Assembly (NCBI RefSeq): GCF_032854445.1
Contig: NW_027017959.1
Location: forward strand, 248,001-312,000
Reading direction: 5' to 3'
DNA length: 64,000 bases
DNA from: Liolophura sinensis
Taxonomy: Eukaryota; Mollusca; Polyplacophora; Chitonida; Chitonidae
A program made the translations under genes and the position numbers. Below, in pieces: positions 1-11,390 of the stretch. Position 1 is the stretch's first letter. Every line of letters begins with the position of its first letter. The notes under the pieces are model-generated. The model had not been told where the DNA came from and made no database searches. It worked only from the letters and a program-made list of their open reading frames with translations.

Positions 1-36
1 TATTCTTGAGGACGGCGTAAAACACCAATCAAATGT
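1..36 (+). mobile_element. SINE-A 3' end, cut by window edge
   Basis: The first bases match the 3' tail of the SINE-A family seen complete at 60,891-61,118, including the block reading cgtaaaacaccaatcaaat. Only the tail lies in the window. SINE-A is a tRNA-derived, non-autonomous retroposon. Confidence 0.75.
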
Positions 37-1478
37 CGTAGTGCTCACGTCCTGCCACGTAATAATTATATTTGAAAAAGGCCAACGTAAACAAAATATT
101 GAACCATCTAGGATAGGGGCATCTCGTGGCCCCTTTGTTACAATAAGCACTCGTGGTCTCGTTTGTAAGCATTCCGTTATTTGCAGACTACTTGCCTAAG
201 TATTTCCGACATGGGGTAGCCTAAGTATTTCCGACATGTAGTAGTTTGCCAGAGGTTGGTGGTTGCCCTCACAGGAAAACTCACTGTTACAGGGCAAGTG
301 CAAAATTCTTTTGAAGGTTGTTAAATATAACATTTGTTGGAAGAGACTGGTTTCGAACTGAAAAGTCATGTAAACTGCAGACCACGGTAAAGACTATATA
401 CAGCGTTTACATGAGTGAAGCGCTGAGACATTTTATTGTTTTTTCTTTTGATATTTTCAACTGTTTTACAATATCACTCTCTACCTAAATGTCTTCATAA
501 CAACAACTGTTCCTAGAAACGTTGCAGTAACTGGTCATGAAATACTATCGGATCATAGACGTAAAGGCATGTTATTTGGTCTGAATTGTGTAGAATAAAG
601 TCAATGTTCCCTTTCACTGAACTGACATATCCATATTGTAAAAATAGTACAAAACGGAAATCATTCCCCCAGCGTAACAACCACTGTCAATGCGAGTACA
701 GAATGGTCGAGGAGTCAAGTCGCGGTACAATCACTGAATCTGATGAGTGTTCCAGATCTTTTTGTTCACCTCCTGACAGGTTTGTCCGTCACAAACATCG
801 TATTCGTATAGTAATTGCTATGTCGTCTTTGTGCATAGCGTTTCGTCTACCTATGCATTGTCAAATCGGTCTTTGAAGAAAGACGGTGGGGAAAAGCATC
901 GAGGTAATCAGACACCAGAAAAGGGAACAATTCTAGCGACTGGGTGGGGCAGGAAATTGTGCCTCAGCCTTTGCCAAACATCCTTTTCTAATGAAGACAT
1001 AGAGAATTCTACCAAAACATGTGGTATCAAAGACATGGTGGTAAGGAGAGGCTTGTTCCTGTCCGAAAGGGTGTAATCCGTGTGTTCATCAGTATCATCT
1101 GTTGTGTATCTGGAATATTTTTGACATTAAGCGTTAGGACGATCGAGAATAAAGGCGTTAGAGCCACATTTTGACACCTTGTAATTTATACTTCCGCCTA
1201 GTTTTTGTGTTGCATGTTGTATGAACAATTATGATTGCAATCAGCTGTAACAAAGAAGGAAAACCGACGATTTTTTTGTCGCCCGGTGATAGCTGCGTAC
1301 TGTTCTGGCACTCATAGAAAAATTCCACCTTCCTTTCCATTGTTTTCCCGCATGATGTTTCATTTTCGTGCTTCTTATAACTACATTATTGACGTCTATA
1401 CATCAATTTTCCCCTAAACAGAATTTTCGGGACTATGATATATGCTGTATTATATTAGTGCTGCTGGCCAACTTTTCA
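37..1478. other. non-coding stretch, no gene recognised
   Basis: No reading frame here shows a recognisable domain. The one structure noted is an exact 20-bp repeat at 194-213 and 219-238 (period 25). Short open frames at 586-1076 look like chance. Confidence 0.6.
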
Positions 1479-1812
1479 CCCCCGTTTGGTCTCCAGGGGT
1501 TAAAAGAATATGACCACAGCCCTCTAGGCAAGGTTGTTGTAAAGGCGACTAACCTAGAGCTTTCCGTGTAGGACCGGTGAATATGATAGGCTACCATCTT
1601 CTCGGTAGTGTGAGAGAACCCGGGACCGACCTGTTTGCCGTGGGTTGCGACCCGTAATTTCCGAGGACGGGAACCTGGTGGCTTAGGGCGTGTTAGTCTT
1701 GCAAAATCCTCGCGTCCAACACGCCATTTTCGCCCTTACTTAGACAGAGTCGGAAGATTGGATGTACCGGTCTGATCAATCGGCTGGTCGCGTTAAGCCC
1801 AACACTTGATCC
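1479..1812 (+). promoter_or_regulatory. LINE 5' leader, copy 1
   Basis: This leader recurs at 4,335, 8,801 and 30,500, each time starting at the same run of Cs with unrelated sequence upstream, so it marks the true 5' end of the element. By analogy with other LINEs it probably holds an internal promoter; that is inference. Confidence 0.6.
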
Positions 1813-1859
1813 CTTTTGTCATTCTTTTACTTAGTGTGATGCCAAATTTGTAACAAGGT

Positions 1860-2780
1860 AAAATAAAAAATAGATCCATTTGTACTAAAAACAACGATAG
1901 ATGCCTATACTGGAACTTCAAAACAAGTCCAGAAAATGACAGCTGGAAGCAGTTTATTGGAATGTTCCAAAAATCATCAACACACAAATTTACTGAGAAT
2001 TTAAAAGGAAAAACAGGACAGTAATAACCTAAACGACGGAACAAAAATTAATGAAGAGCTTAAATACCAAGGAATGATAAATGTAAAAGGTTTCTTAATT
2101 ATTGCAGATGGGACCTGATCAACGCGAATACACATATGCTAGCATTGAATAAACCATCCCTTCCGTCATCTATCTTTATCGGGCCGTATCTGCTAACATT
2201 TAATAAACTATCTCTTCCCTCAACCATCCTTATTAGGCCGTATGGTGTAAGGGTGGAGTTGTTTATACCTAACTCCACACAGTGTTTCTCGTGCCCGAGG
2301 TTTGGGCCATGACAGAAGTCAATGCCGTAATAAACTGGTCTGTTTTCGATGTGCAGAAGCAGGTCATGAGGGCTTCTTATCAGGAAGAGAAGCGACGGAT
2401 GGCCTTACTAAATCCACACACGCCAATGTTGTCGGGAAACCCTCTGTTTCTGTTGAGGCCAGTTCATCATCACAAACCGATTTAAATCTTATTACAAAAC
2501 CTCCTACTTTACTAGATTCCCCTGCAGTTGCTTCGGCTGACCACACACCATGTGCAAATAAATCAAAAGCCCATAAACTCGTTGATTCTTCACAGAACGC
2601 AACAGGTGACAAATATAAATGTGATAAAAGCATCAAAGGAATAAACCTAATGGCGCGTTGGAGAGTCCTAATGGCGCGTTGGAGAGTCCCTCTAAGGCCA
2701 CTGTTCAAATTTTTAGTGAGTTGGGATCGTTGGAGGGCGTTGATTTTTCAACATCGGGTGCAGACGTGATGGATTTATCA
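1860..2780 (+). pseudogene. LINE ORF1 (gag-like, zinc knuckle), decayed
   Basis: The translation carries the ORF1 signature of this family: a segment like the RNA-binding region of the better copy at 21,526-21,993 on the minus strand, then Cys-rich knuckles of which CFRCAEAGHEGF is the clearest (about 2,346-2,381). The knuckles would bind the element's own RNA. The frame breaks several times. A 20-bp unit encoding MARWRV is tandemly doubled near 2,650-2,690. Confidence 0.65.
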
Positions 2781-2869
2781 TCTGCTTCAGGAAGATTTCC
2801 TAGTAAATCTCCGAAACAGGGTTGTCCTCGGTTCAAACATGTCACCCTTATGCTTCTCTCCATAACGTC

Positions 2870-4334
2870 TTCCTTACACAAAATCTTACAGTTGAATTGT
2901 CAAGGAAAATTGGTATTGAAATTACACATCTGGTTCAATGTTAAAATTCAATTACCCTCTGTCTTCAGGAAACTCAACGGAAGACATCTAACAGATAAAT
3001 TATCTCTTAAAAATTATACACTGTACGCCACTAATTCTACTTGGGAAGAAATGAGCGAGCTTCTGTATTTTCGTGAAAAACAATATTATTCACAGTCCTG
3101 TTGCCCTCGATACGGAGCTCCTGGCTGTGGCTGTTCTTGTTTCCTTAACGGAAAAAATCACTTTATATTCCTCCTCACTCTTCGTTGACACTTTCGCAGC
3201 TGCATAATTTAAATGAAGAACTGTCAACCCATTTTATAATTATGGGAGATTTTAATGCCCATAATCCCCTTTGGGGAAGTAATAATATAAATGATCACAG
3301 CAAAGTAGTAAGATTTTTGTATCTAAAGACGAACCGTGTTATTTCAGTGATGGCTGTACTACCTATTTACATTCAGATTATGCTTCATATTCTGCGATTC
3401 ATTTCACTATCACGGAGTACTGCGAAAATTTCCAATCAAATAAATAAATCTCACTATCACGGATCCATCACTTCTCCCTGATTTTTTTTGGAAGGTGCAT
3501 GACGATCTCTGTGGTAGTGGCCTATTTCTTCAGAACGTGTAGCTAGGTGGGAGTTCGATAAAGCAGGCTGGATTGCATTAGAGATGTTCTGTGAGGCTGA
3601 CATCACTCCAGAGAATCCCAACGCTGCAGATTATCCTATGTTAGGGTTAGATCTTTTTAATGAAATTATATTAACAACAGCTGACAGAACCACACCTAAG
3701 ACCTCGACAAATCCGAAAGTAAACCTGGTACGATAATCACTGTCACAAAGCCATTAAAGACCGTGACAAAGCCGTAAAAAGGCCGACCGCAGATTTAATC
3801 ATTGTCCTGATAATAATAACGTAAACGAGGTTCGTATATTTTGAGCTAGGGCTCGTTGACTCATTAGGTCCAAGAGACGATCTTGTTAACGACACTTTGT
3901 TTCAGGCATTACGTCAAAATAACACCTGCGTAAGTTCTGGAACATGGTTCAGACACGTAATAATAAAACCAGTAAGGCAAAAACCCAGCATTTAAAAGAT
4001 GGTGATATCTAAAAGAAACTGGCTGAAAAAATACTTCGAAGAATTATTCTTCCGAATATCAGCATATTAAAACCTGAAAGAGAAATTTAAATTGCCCTGT
4101 AATCGTAAGAATCGTAGAGAACAATAATCGTCCCTTATCGACTGAAGAGCTTAAAAGTTCAGTAAAAACGGCGCACGACATTGCGTGGTACCCAGATAAT
4201 ATTTATTTCAAAACTCTCTCCTTGGCTTACTTAATGATATTTGGATAACTGGTGATCTTCCTCCAGCATGGGGGAAGCTCTATTATCCCTTCCCCTAACC
4301 CGGGTGAGTATCATCATGATCCAAATAATTACCG
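2870..4334 (+). pseudogene. LINE ORF2, endonuclease and start of RT, decayed
   Basis: The start retains LQLNCQG, matching the first strand of the AP-like endonuclease, and the metal-site motif IIMGDFNAHNPLWGS at about 3,236-3,280. Around 4,130-4,330 the early RT region (aligned with 35,440-35,660) is recognisable before the copy ends. Multiple stops and shifts. The product would nick target DNA and prime reverse transcription. Confidence 0.65.
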
Positions 4335-4900
4335 CCCCCGCGAGGCCTTCAGGGTAAAAAAGAATAGGCCCTCATCCCTCTTGGTAAGCTGGTCGTAGAA
4401 GACGACAAATCCAGAGCTCCCTCGTGTGAGGCCGGTGAATATAATAGGCTCACATCTTCTCGGTTGTCTGAAAGACAACTGAGGAGCGAACTGTTTTTCC
4501 TGGGTTGCCACCCGCGATCTCCGAGGACGGGATCCTTGTGGCTGAGGGCGTGTTGGTCTTGCGCGATCCTCACGTCCAACATTCTATTTTGGCCCTTACC
4601 GGGCCCATCCGACAGGGGTCGGATGGGCCCGGTCCGATCAATCGGCTTGGTCCCTCTGCGTGGTCCCAAAATCCCACCACAACACTCATTAAAGAATAAA
4701 TGATATTTCTCAAATTCCGTTTACGGGATTACGTTTGAGGCGGTGGCTCATGGCTCTTGTTGTGCATATTAAGGTCATTCATTTGAGCACACCTCATGTG
4801 GAGTCCTTGGTGTGTTTCCTGCTGGGGTATCCTCAGATTCAGGCATCGCCCTTGTAGGAACTCCGTGGTTGGTGGGGAAAATCTTTTATTATCTATATGC
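4335..4900 (+). promoter_or_regulatory. LINE 5' leader, copy 2
   Basis: A roughly 565-bp leader between the C-run and the ORF1 start codon, alignable with 8,801-9,428 and 30,500-30,880. It contains a GC-rich palindromic patch near 4,600-4,635 (gggcccatccgac / gtcggatgggccc). Presumed to act as an internal promoter and 5' UTR. Confidence 0.55.
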
Positions 4901-4901
4901 C

Positions 4902-5936
4902 ATGTCTTCTTCAAACCTTTCTTCAAATTATTCTAGTATAACAACCAGGTCTTCCTCTCAGCCGATTTCAAGTGCTGACGAAAAGAGGAAGTTCGAGGTT
5001 TTGTCCGACTCAGTTGATAACTGACTGGACACTTGGCCGGCCTTCATCGTTCTTTCAACAAAGACTGAACACAAGACGGCCTCAAAAATTTACCCATTTG
5101 TACTAAAAAGGGCGTTGCAGGATGTAGCCGGTACATTTAGAAACGTTAAAAAAATTACAATCCCGGGACATTCTCATTGAACATTGAATAAATTTATTAG
5201 CTTTGAACAAAAAAACTGATATCCCTGTTTTTACATCTCTTCACAATTCCGTGAACACCTGTCATGAAACATTACGTGACAGGAGTGAGGACATCATTAC
5301 AGGGTGTTACCAAAGTGAAACGCTTTACTACGAAGAAATCTGGTAACATCCTTAAACTAAATACTTATATAGGGTTAGTGTCGACTTTTATGTTCCTAAG
5401 CCGGCAACGGCCAGTGTAAAAATAAACTAGTTTGTTTCCGGAGCGGCAGTGGGGGTCATGATGGTTTCAACTGTAGCAGCACAGTTAAGTGCTGCAATTG
5501 CAGTAGAGATCACATGGCCTCCTCTAAAGACTGCCCACTTTACCTTTAAGAAAAATAATCAATATTAAAGTCAAACACAATATATCGTACCAGGAAACCC
5601 GCAAATTAGCCTTACCCTCTAATACTTCTCCGCAGACTTTGTTTGTCCAAAATGTTGAAAAATTTCTAAAGAAATCCGGTAATAAACCTAAAAATAGCAA
5701 TAATAAACCTAATTGACCTAGTGGCCCCACAGAGCGTCCCTCTCGTGCCTCTAGAGATCCTATCCAAATTTTTAATAACTTTGGATCGTTAGAGGACGTT
5801 GGCTGTTTGAGATAACATGCGGATGTGATGGATACATCACCCGCACAAGGGAGCTCGTCCAGCCGATCTCCAAAGAAGAGTCGTCCCCGGTCCAAACACA
5901 CACAGAGATCAATCCCCCATACGTCTCCTTCCATAA
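4902..5936 (+). pseudogene. LINE ORF1, copy 2, decayed
   Basis: Begins with ATG at 4,902 and a Ser-rich N-terminus, as in the other copies. The middle region and knuckles (about 5,395-5,550) are broken by stops and shifts. The Pro/Ser/Lys-rich tail survives at 5,620-5,930. The ORF1 stop overlaps the ORF2 start as TAATG at 5,934-5,938. Confidence 0.65.
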
Positions 5937-7212
5937 TGTCTGTAAACGATAAAATTATACAATGGAATTGTCGAGGTCTTACGGTCAATTTTATTGAAAT
6001 AACACAGCTAGTTCAGTCATTAAATCCTATTGCCCTTTGTCTTCAGGAAACTCACCTGAAGACATCAAAGATAAAGCAACTCTTAAAAAATTATTCATTA
6101 TATAGTACTTATTCAAATGAAGAAGAGCGAGTTGCAGGCGCCTCCTCTATCTCCATCAATAACAATGTTATTCAGACCCCTGTTGCTCTGGATACAGGCC
6201 TCCAGACTGTGGCCGTTCGTGTTTCATTGTATAAAACAATCACATTATGTTCTTTGTATAGTCCTCCGAACATTTTTGTCAGTTTTGCAGTTACATAATA
6301 AACCTAACGGTTCTAAGAGGTCCCTCTAAGGCCAGTAGGTACCCTGTCCAAAGTTTTAATACGTTTGGATCGTTGGAAGATGCGGATGTGATGAATACAT
6401 CACCCGCACAAGGGTGATCAAACAGCCGATCTCCAAAGAAGGGCCCTCTTGGGTCCAAGCATAAAGAGAAATCTCCTATACGCCTCCCTCCATAATGTCT
6501 ATACGACAAAATTATACAACCGAATAGTCGAGGTCTTCAGGTCAATTTTATTGAAATAACACAGTTACTTCAATCAGTAAATCCTATTGATCTTTGTCTT
6601 CCTAAAGACATCTAACAAAAATAAAATAACTCTTACAAATTATTCATTTTATAGTACTTATTGAAATGAAGAAGAGCAAGCTGCAGGCGGCTCCTCTATC
6701 TCCATTAATAAGAATATTATTCACAGCTCTGTTGCTCTGGATACAGACCTCCAGGCTGTGGCTGTTCGTGTTTCATTGTATGAAACAATCACATTATGTT
6801 CAGTGTATATTCCTCCGAACCTTTTTTGTCACATTTCCAGTTACGTAATTTAATAGAACAATTGCCAAACCTTTTTATAATAATAGGAGATGTTAATTCT
6901 CATACCCCCCCCCCCCCCCATCCCCCGCCCAATGAGGCAGTAATAACAAATAATAACGACAAGACAATAGAAGACTTTTTATGTAAGGAGGAACTGTTAT
7001 TTCAGGGGTGGTTCTAATACCTATTTACATCCGGGTAACGGCTCCGATTCCGCTATCCATCTCACTATCACACATCCATCACGTCTCCTTGTTTTTTCTT
7101 GGAAGGTGCATGACGATCTTTGTAGCAATGACCATTCTCCTATTATCATAGAGCATATCACTTCTAATTCTTTAGAACGTGTAGCTAAGTGGAAATTCGA
7201 CAAAGACTGGAC
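5936..7212 (+). pseudogene. LINE ORF2 endonuclease, copy 2, partly duplicated
   Basis: The ATG at 5,936 opens a frame with DKIIQWNCRG, the N-terminal strand of the endonuclease, and LCLQETHLK, which holds the catalytic glutamate. The frame stops at 6,296-6,298. The duplicate (start at 6,495) continues to a diverged metal-site motif (LFIIIGDVNSHTP near 6,870-6,910) followed by a C-homopolymer at 6,906-6,919. Non-functional. Confidence 0.7.
6299..6850 (+). repeat. tandem duplicate of 5,702-6,297
   Basis: The order of recognisable blocks (ORF1 tail, TAATG junction at 6,493-6,497, endonuclease start) is repeated head to tail. The two copies have diverged by many substitutions and small indels, so the duplication is old, or it formed from two diverged source copies. 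Confidence 0.75.
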
Positions 7213-8470
7213 CACATTTGTGACTTGGTATCCAACAGAATATAATATCTTTACCTCTTTTAATTACTTTTTAAAAGTGTTTGGCTATGCTCTCAAGTAT
7301 CAATTGATTTTTAAATTTATTTTTCTGAATTGCCAAAAGGCAAGACAGCGGGTAGCTGCATATCACTGCCCGCTGGGCATACCCAGAAAAAAAACATATG
7401 ATAAGGCCAGGAGAATAGCTCTGGCCTCTTGCGGAAAAATAGAAGCCGAAGAGAAGTGACCCGCTGACAGCCTCAGCCGCAACCCTGTCCCCATCCTTTG
7501 ACACGTCAGTATATATCAATTTATAATCCATATAATCAGCCTTGATTTCAGCAAAACTTTGATGAATTATATGAGAATTTGTACTTGACTTATTATATTT
7601 ACGTAGGTCAAATATTAGTTTAGGGTGTGGAAGAAACCAGGGAGGAGACTTCGGAAAAGACATTGGAGCTATATCCTCTAGCTTGATGTTAGCCCTCACA
7701 ATATGATCCCGTATACGAAGACCAAACGGAGGAATCTTGTCAGGACATTTATTAAACTTATCTACATATGATGGATTAAAAACACAGTTGTAGGCAGGGT
7801 TTGTTGGATGTGCTTTAAGCTTTGTAGCATATTGAAGGCTCAGTTTTATATGTCGGTTGTATAATGAAGGCTCATTTGACTCTGCGTATAAACTTTCTAC
7901 GGGGGAGGTTCTAAAAGCACCAAGGCTGAGCCTCAAACCCTGGTGATGAATAGAATACAACATTTTAATATACGACTTCCTAGCGGAACCTTAAATGATG
8001 GATCCATAGTTCAATTTAGTCCTCACCAGAGAACGATATAAATTAAGTAAAACTGATCGGTCAGCACCCCAGTCTGTGCTAGACACGACCCTGATTATAT
8101 TGAGAGCCTTTGTACATTTAGCTTTAAGCATTTTAATATCAGGTATGAAAGATAGCTTACTATCAACTATTACACCCGAAAAATTTAGTTTCTCCAACAA
8201 TTTTAATCTGTTCACCACAACAATTAAGCTCAAGGTCAAGGTGAAGTTTCCGTTTGTTACAAAAATGCATACCGACGGTTTCACACATTGAAAATCTAAA
8301 ATCGTTTTCAGTTGCCAATTTCTCGATCTTTATTGAGACAAAGCTACAACTGACGTTCGATATTATTCTTTTTTTTTAGCTCGGTAGCATATAAGGAAAT
8401 CATCCACGTATAAAGAACCCTCTGTGCCAAATGTTAATGTTTTTGCTAGGCTATTTATTCTTAGGCTTGA
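7213..8470 (-). pseudogene. inverted LINE ORF2 fragment: RT end and RNase H
   Basis: Read on the minus strand, this holds the RT catalytic block (SLYVDDFLIC at about 8,394-8,420), the RT thumb/connection region (7,991-8,284) and the start of RNase H (7,271-7,963) with YTDVSKDG carrying the first catalytic aspartate. It is fused in opposite orientation to copy 2, as expected from twin-primed or rearranged insertion. Stops and shifts throughout. Confidence 0.75.
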
Positions 8471-8534
8471 CAGACATCGTCTCAAGACATCGTCTGATGA
8501 AAATTATACTTCATAATTTCCACTTATAAAAAAC

Positions 8535-8800
8535 CATCAGAAAATTCGGACAGCTGGTGGTTTTCCACTCTCATGGAGGGAGGTGTGTATTGTTCCGGTT
8601 CCCGAGCCGGGTAAGGACCTTACTGATCCGTCTAGTGGCCGCCCCATGGCTCTTGCCAGTTGTGTCTGTAGGGCTATGGAACACATAAGTAATGGACTTG
8701 TTTGGTTTCTTAAAACCAACAAGTTACTTTCTGATATACAGTGTGGTTTTCATCAAGGCAGATCCAACATGAGTCAGCTTGTTCGATTTAAAACCTTCAC
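8535..8800 (+). pseudogene. LINE RT fragment, plus strand
   Basis: The frame at 8,583-8,800 reads through the RT finger/palm start: IVPVPEPGKD, then ALASCVCRAMEHI, then LSDIQCGFHQGRS. These match the RT of other copies (35,600-35,740 and 17,114-17,305). It ends where the leader of LINE copy 4 begins at 8,801. Confidence 0.7.
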
Positions 8801-10290
8801 CCCCCGTGGGGCCTCCGGGGTAAAAGGAATAGGACCTCAGCAGTCTTGGCAAGCTTGTCGTAGAAGACGACTAACCTAGAACTCTGTGTGAGCCCGGTGA
8901 ATATAATACGCCCACATCTTCTCGATTGTGTGAGAAACAACCGGGAAGCGACCTGTTTACCCTGGGTTGCGACTCCTAATCTGCGAGGACGGGATCCTTG
9001 TGGCTGAGGGCGTGTTGGTCTTGCGAGATCCCCGAGCATAGCACGCCACTTTGGCCCTTACTTGGAGAGAGACGGGAGGTCGGATGGGCATAGTCCAATC
9101 AATCGGCTTGGTCACGTCTTGCCTCTGCGGGATCCCAATTTCTTCTATAACATCACACCATTAAGAGAATAAATGATATTTCTCAAACTTCGTTTGCGGG
9201 ATTACGTTTGAGGCGGTGAATCAAGCAGTTCGTGTCTGATGTGTTACCATCTTCATTGGGTGGGAGACAGAGAATTGGGTGTGCATATTAAGGCCATTTA
9301 TTTGAGTATACCTCATGTAGGGTCCCTGGTGTGTTTCCTGCTGGGTAACTCAGGTTCAGGCATTGCCCTTGTTGGCACTCCGTGGTGGGTGGAGAACACG
9401 TGGGGTGAATTTTTATTGTGTATCTAGTATGACTTCCATAAACCTTCCGCCTAATGTCTTTAATAGTCACAGGATTTGTCTCACCCGCGTGAGAATGGAC
9501 AGCACAGTTGGCCGACTTTTATCGTTCTTTTAATTAGGAGTGAACAAAAGCCGGTCTCTAAAATCCATCCTTTTGTGTGTGCTAAAAAGGACTCTACAAG
9601 GCGCAGCAGTTACTTTGAAAACCGTAAAGAAAAGAACGGTCCGGAGACATTCTCATTGAATGTTTCCAGAAACACCAATCTAAGACTTTATTTTCATTAA
9701 ATAAAATTGCTGATATATCTGTTTATACATCCCCCCCACAGTTCTCGGAACAGCTGAGGGATAATACTTGATAGGCATTAACATATTATAGATCTAACAC
9801 AGGGAGAAATCTGCGCAGAGTTACATTCACAGGGTGTTGCCAGAGTGAAACTCTTCACAACAAAAACAAAGCTGGTACCATCCTGAAATTTATTACAAAC
9901 CCTCTGACTTTCAATAGTAAATCTCTTCCGGCTTCTATCTACACTGGCCCGTATAGTGTTAGTATGGACTTGCATATCCCAACCCCAATGCGGTGTTTTA
10001 ATTGCCAACAATTTGGTTACAAGGACCAGTGTAAAAATAAACTGCTTTCCTTCCGATGCAGTAGAGAATGTCATGATGGTTTCAACTGTGGCAGCACAGT
10101 TAAGTGTTGCAGTTGCGGTGATCATATGGTCTCATCTAAAGACTGTCCATTGTCCCTTAAGGAAAAATAAATCATAAATTTGAAACTTAAAAACACTATT
10201 CGTATCAGGAGGCCCGCAAGTTAGTCTTTGCAGACTACTTCATTGCAGACTTTATTTACTGGCAAAAATAAAGCAAATGTCCAGCATTTA
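8801..10290 (+). mobile_element. LINE copy 4: 5' leader plus ORF1
   Basis: A third occurrence of the leader (8,801-9,428), here inserted within an RT fragment, followed by ORF1. The copy stops after ORF1 near 10,290, where an inverted LINE 3' end begins. Confidence 0.75.
9429..10285 (+). pseudogene. LINE ORF1, copy 4, with three zinc knuckles
   Basis: From ATG 9,429 the family's Ser/Asn-rich start is followed by broken middle segments. The knuckle region at 9,964-10,170 stays open: CFNCQQFGYKDQC has lost its His; the second (FRCSRECHDGFNC) and third (CCSCGDHMVSSKDC) are readable. The role is nucleocapsid-like RNA binding. Not intact. Confidence 0.7.
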
Positions 10291-11390
10291 AAAGAATGAA
10301 TGGATGATTATGCCTTCACTTCACATCGGCATTTTTTCAGCCATATCGTGGAGAGAACATGTTTTAATCTATAAATCAAATAAAAAGGACAGACGTGTTT
10401 AAAAACCCGTTTAAACAAACAAACCTCAGTTAAAACTTGAAAACCACAATCATTTTTTAAAATTCTAATGTGTATATATCAACAAGAAATAATGTAAAAA
10501 CAGTTATATCTTATGATATAAACCTATATATTACTATATATCAACGACAGCATCGCCAGCGACGCTGTCAAATATAGAGTTGACCGGGTGGAATCTTTGC
10601 CGAAGATAAGCAAAGTCTACACAGTCAGGATATGTTTCACGCCGTATCGGGAATTACGTCCAACACACCCGGGAGCACTGCTCCCTTCCAGGATAAAATT
10701 GTGTGTTAGACGAGAATGCTCAATACGGCATCTTGTTAACACAACCTGGTATCTACGAGACGTCAAAAGAGTATAGGAATTATAGACAATGACAGGATGA
10801 ACAGCATGCAGTTTGTTATGGACCTGCAAGTCCCTTCACCCTGCCAAAGGCGACGAATATATTTAAGAATATTGGATTTTGTCAGTATAAACGATTTCAT
10901 CCTTTGATATCGATTTATTTAGGTCAGCCTTTGCCTCCCTGTCTGCGACTGTTTCCATGGATACCAATATGACTTGATATGCAACAGAATATGACATCTT
11001 TACCTCTTTTAATTTATTTTTATGTACAAAATTTAAAGGATCAACCGATTGATCAAACGTTGGTGTTGTACGCCGTACTCAAGAATATTTCACTTATACG
11101 ACGGCGGCCAGCATTATGGTGGGTGGAAACCGGGCACAGCCCGGGGGAAACCCACGACCATCCGCAGGTTGCTGACAGACGCCAGGAATGTAGCCCTAGC
11201 CTCTGCAAAAAAGATTGAAGATGAAGATAGAAGAGTAAGGGAGATGACGCGCTGTTTTAAGACAGCTGCAGCCGCAACCCTGTCCCCACCCTTCGACCCA
11301 TCAGTATATAGAAATTTATAATCCGGATAATTAGCCTTGATTTCAGCAAAACTTTGCTAAAGTATCAGGGGGTTTGTATCTAATTTATTA
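10291..11390 (-). mobile_element. LINE copy 5, minus strand: 3' UTR, ORF2 C-terminus, RNase H
   Basis: On the minus strand the element ends at 10,291 with a short (CATT)n-like tail and a 3' UTR (10,291-10,560). Upstream lie the C-terminal Cys/His region (10,617-10,829) and RNase H (about 10,880-11,390). A minus-strand SINE-A is inserted at about 11,061-11,172. Confidence 0.75.
11061..11172 (-). mobile_element. SINE-A fragment in LINE RNase H
   Basis: Reverse complement of the SINE-A 3' half: cgccgtactcaagaatattt at its start and cgaccatccgcaggttgctg at its end. It lacks the tRNA-like head. It splits the RNase H frame of LINE copy 5. Confidence 0.8.

Larger units (their letters stand above)
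1479..4334 (+). mobile_element. LINE copy 1 (APE-RT-RNase H type), 3' truncated
   Basis: A decayed copy of the dominant non-LTR retrotransposon. It begins with the shared 5' leader (CCCCCGTxxGG start), continues through ORF1 with a zinc-knuckle region near 2,270-2,380 and an ORF2 endonuclease near 2,870-3,640, and stops in the early RT domain at 4,334, where the leader of the next copy begins. Several frameshifts and internal losses are evident. The domain set (CCHC ORF1, AP-like endonuclease, RT, RNase H) suggests the Jockey/I group; the exact clade is not determined. Confidence 0.8.
4335..7212 (+). mobile_element. LINE copy 2, inserted in the RT of copy 1, with internal tandem duplication
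   Basis: A second copy starts exactly at its 5' leader inside the RT region of copy 1. It runs leader (4,335-4,900), ORF1 (from ATG 4,902), the ORF1/ORF2 junction, and the endonuclease. The block 5,702-6,297 is repeated in tandem as 6,299-6,850, so the ORF1 end and endonuclease start occur twice. At about 7,213 it meets an inverted LINE fragment. Confidence 0.8.

Noticed and set aside
5524-5988. 154-residue minus-strand open frame
   Set aside because: Antisense of the LINE ORF1/ORF2 junction; no independent support.
6906-6919. C-homopolymer as a regulatory element
   Set aside because: It lies in a decayed LINE frame where it replaces coding sequence; probably slippage or a sequencing artefact.
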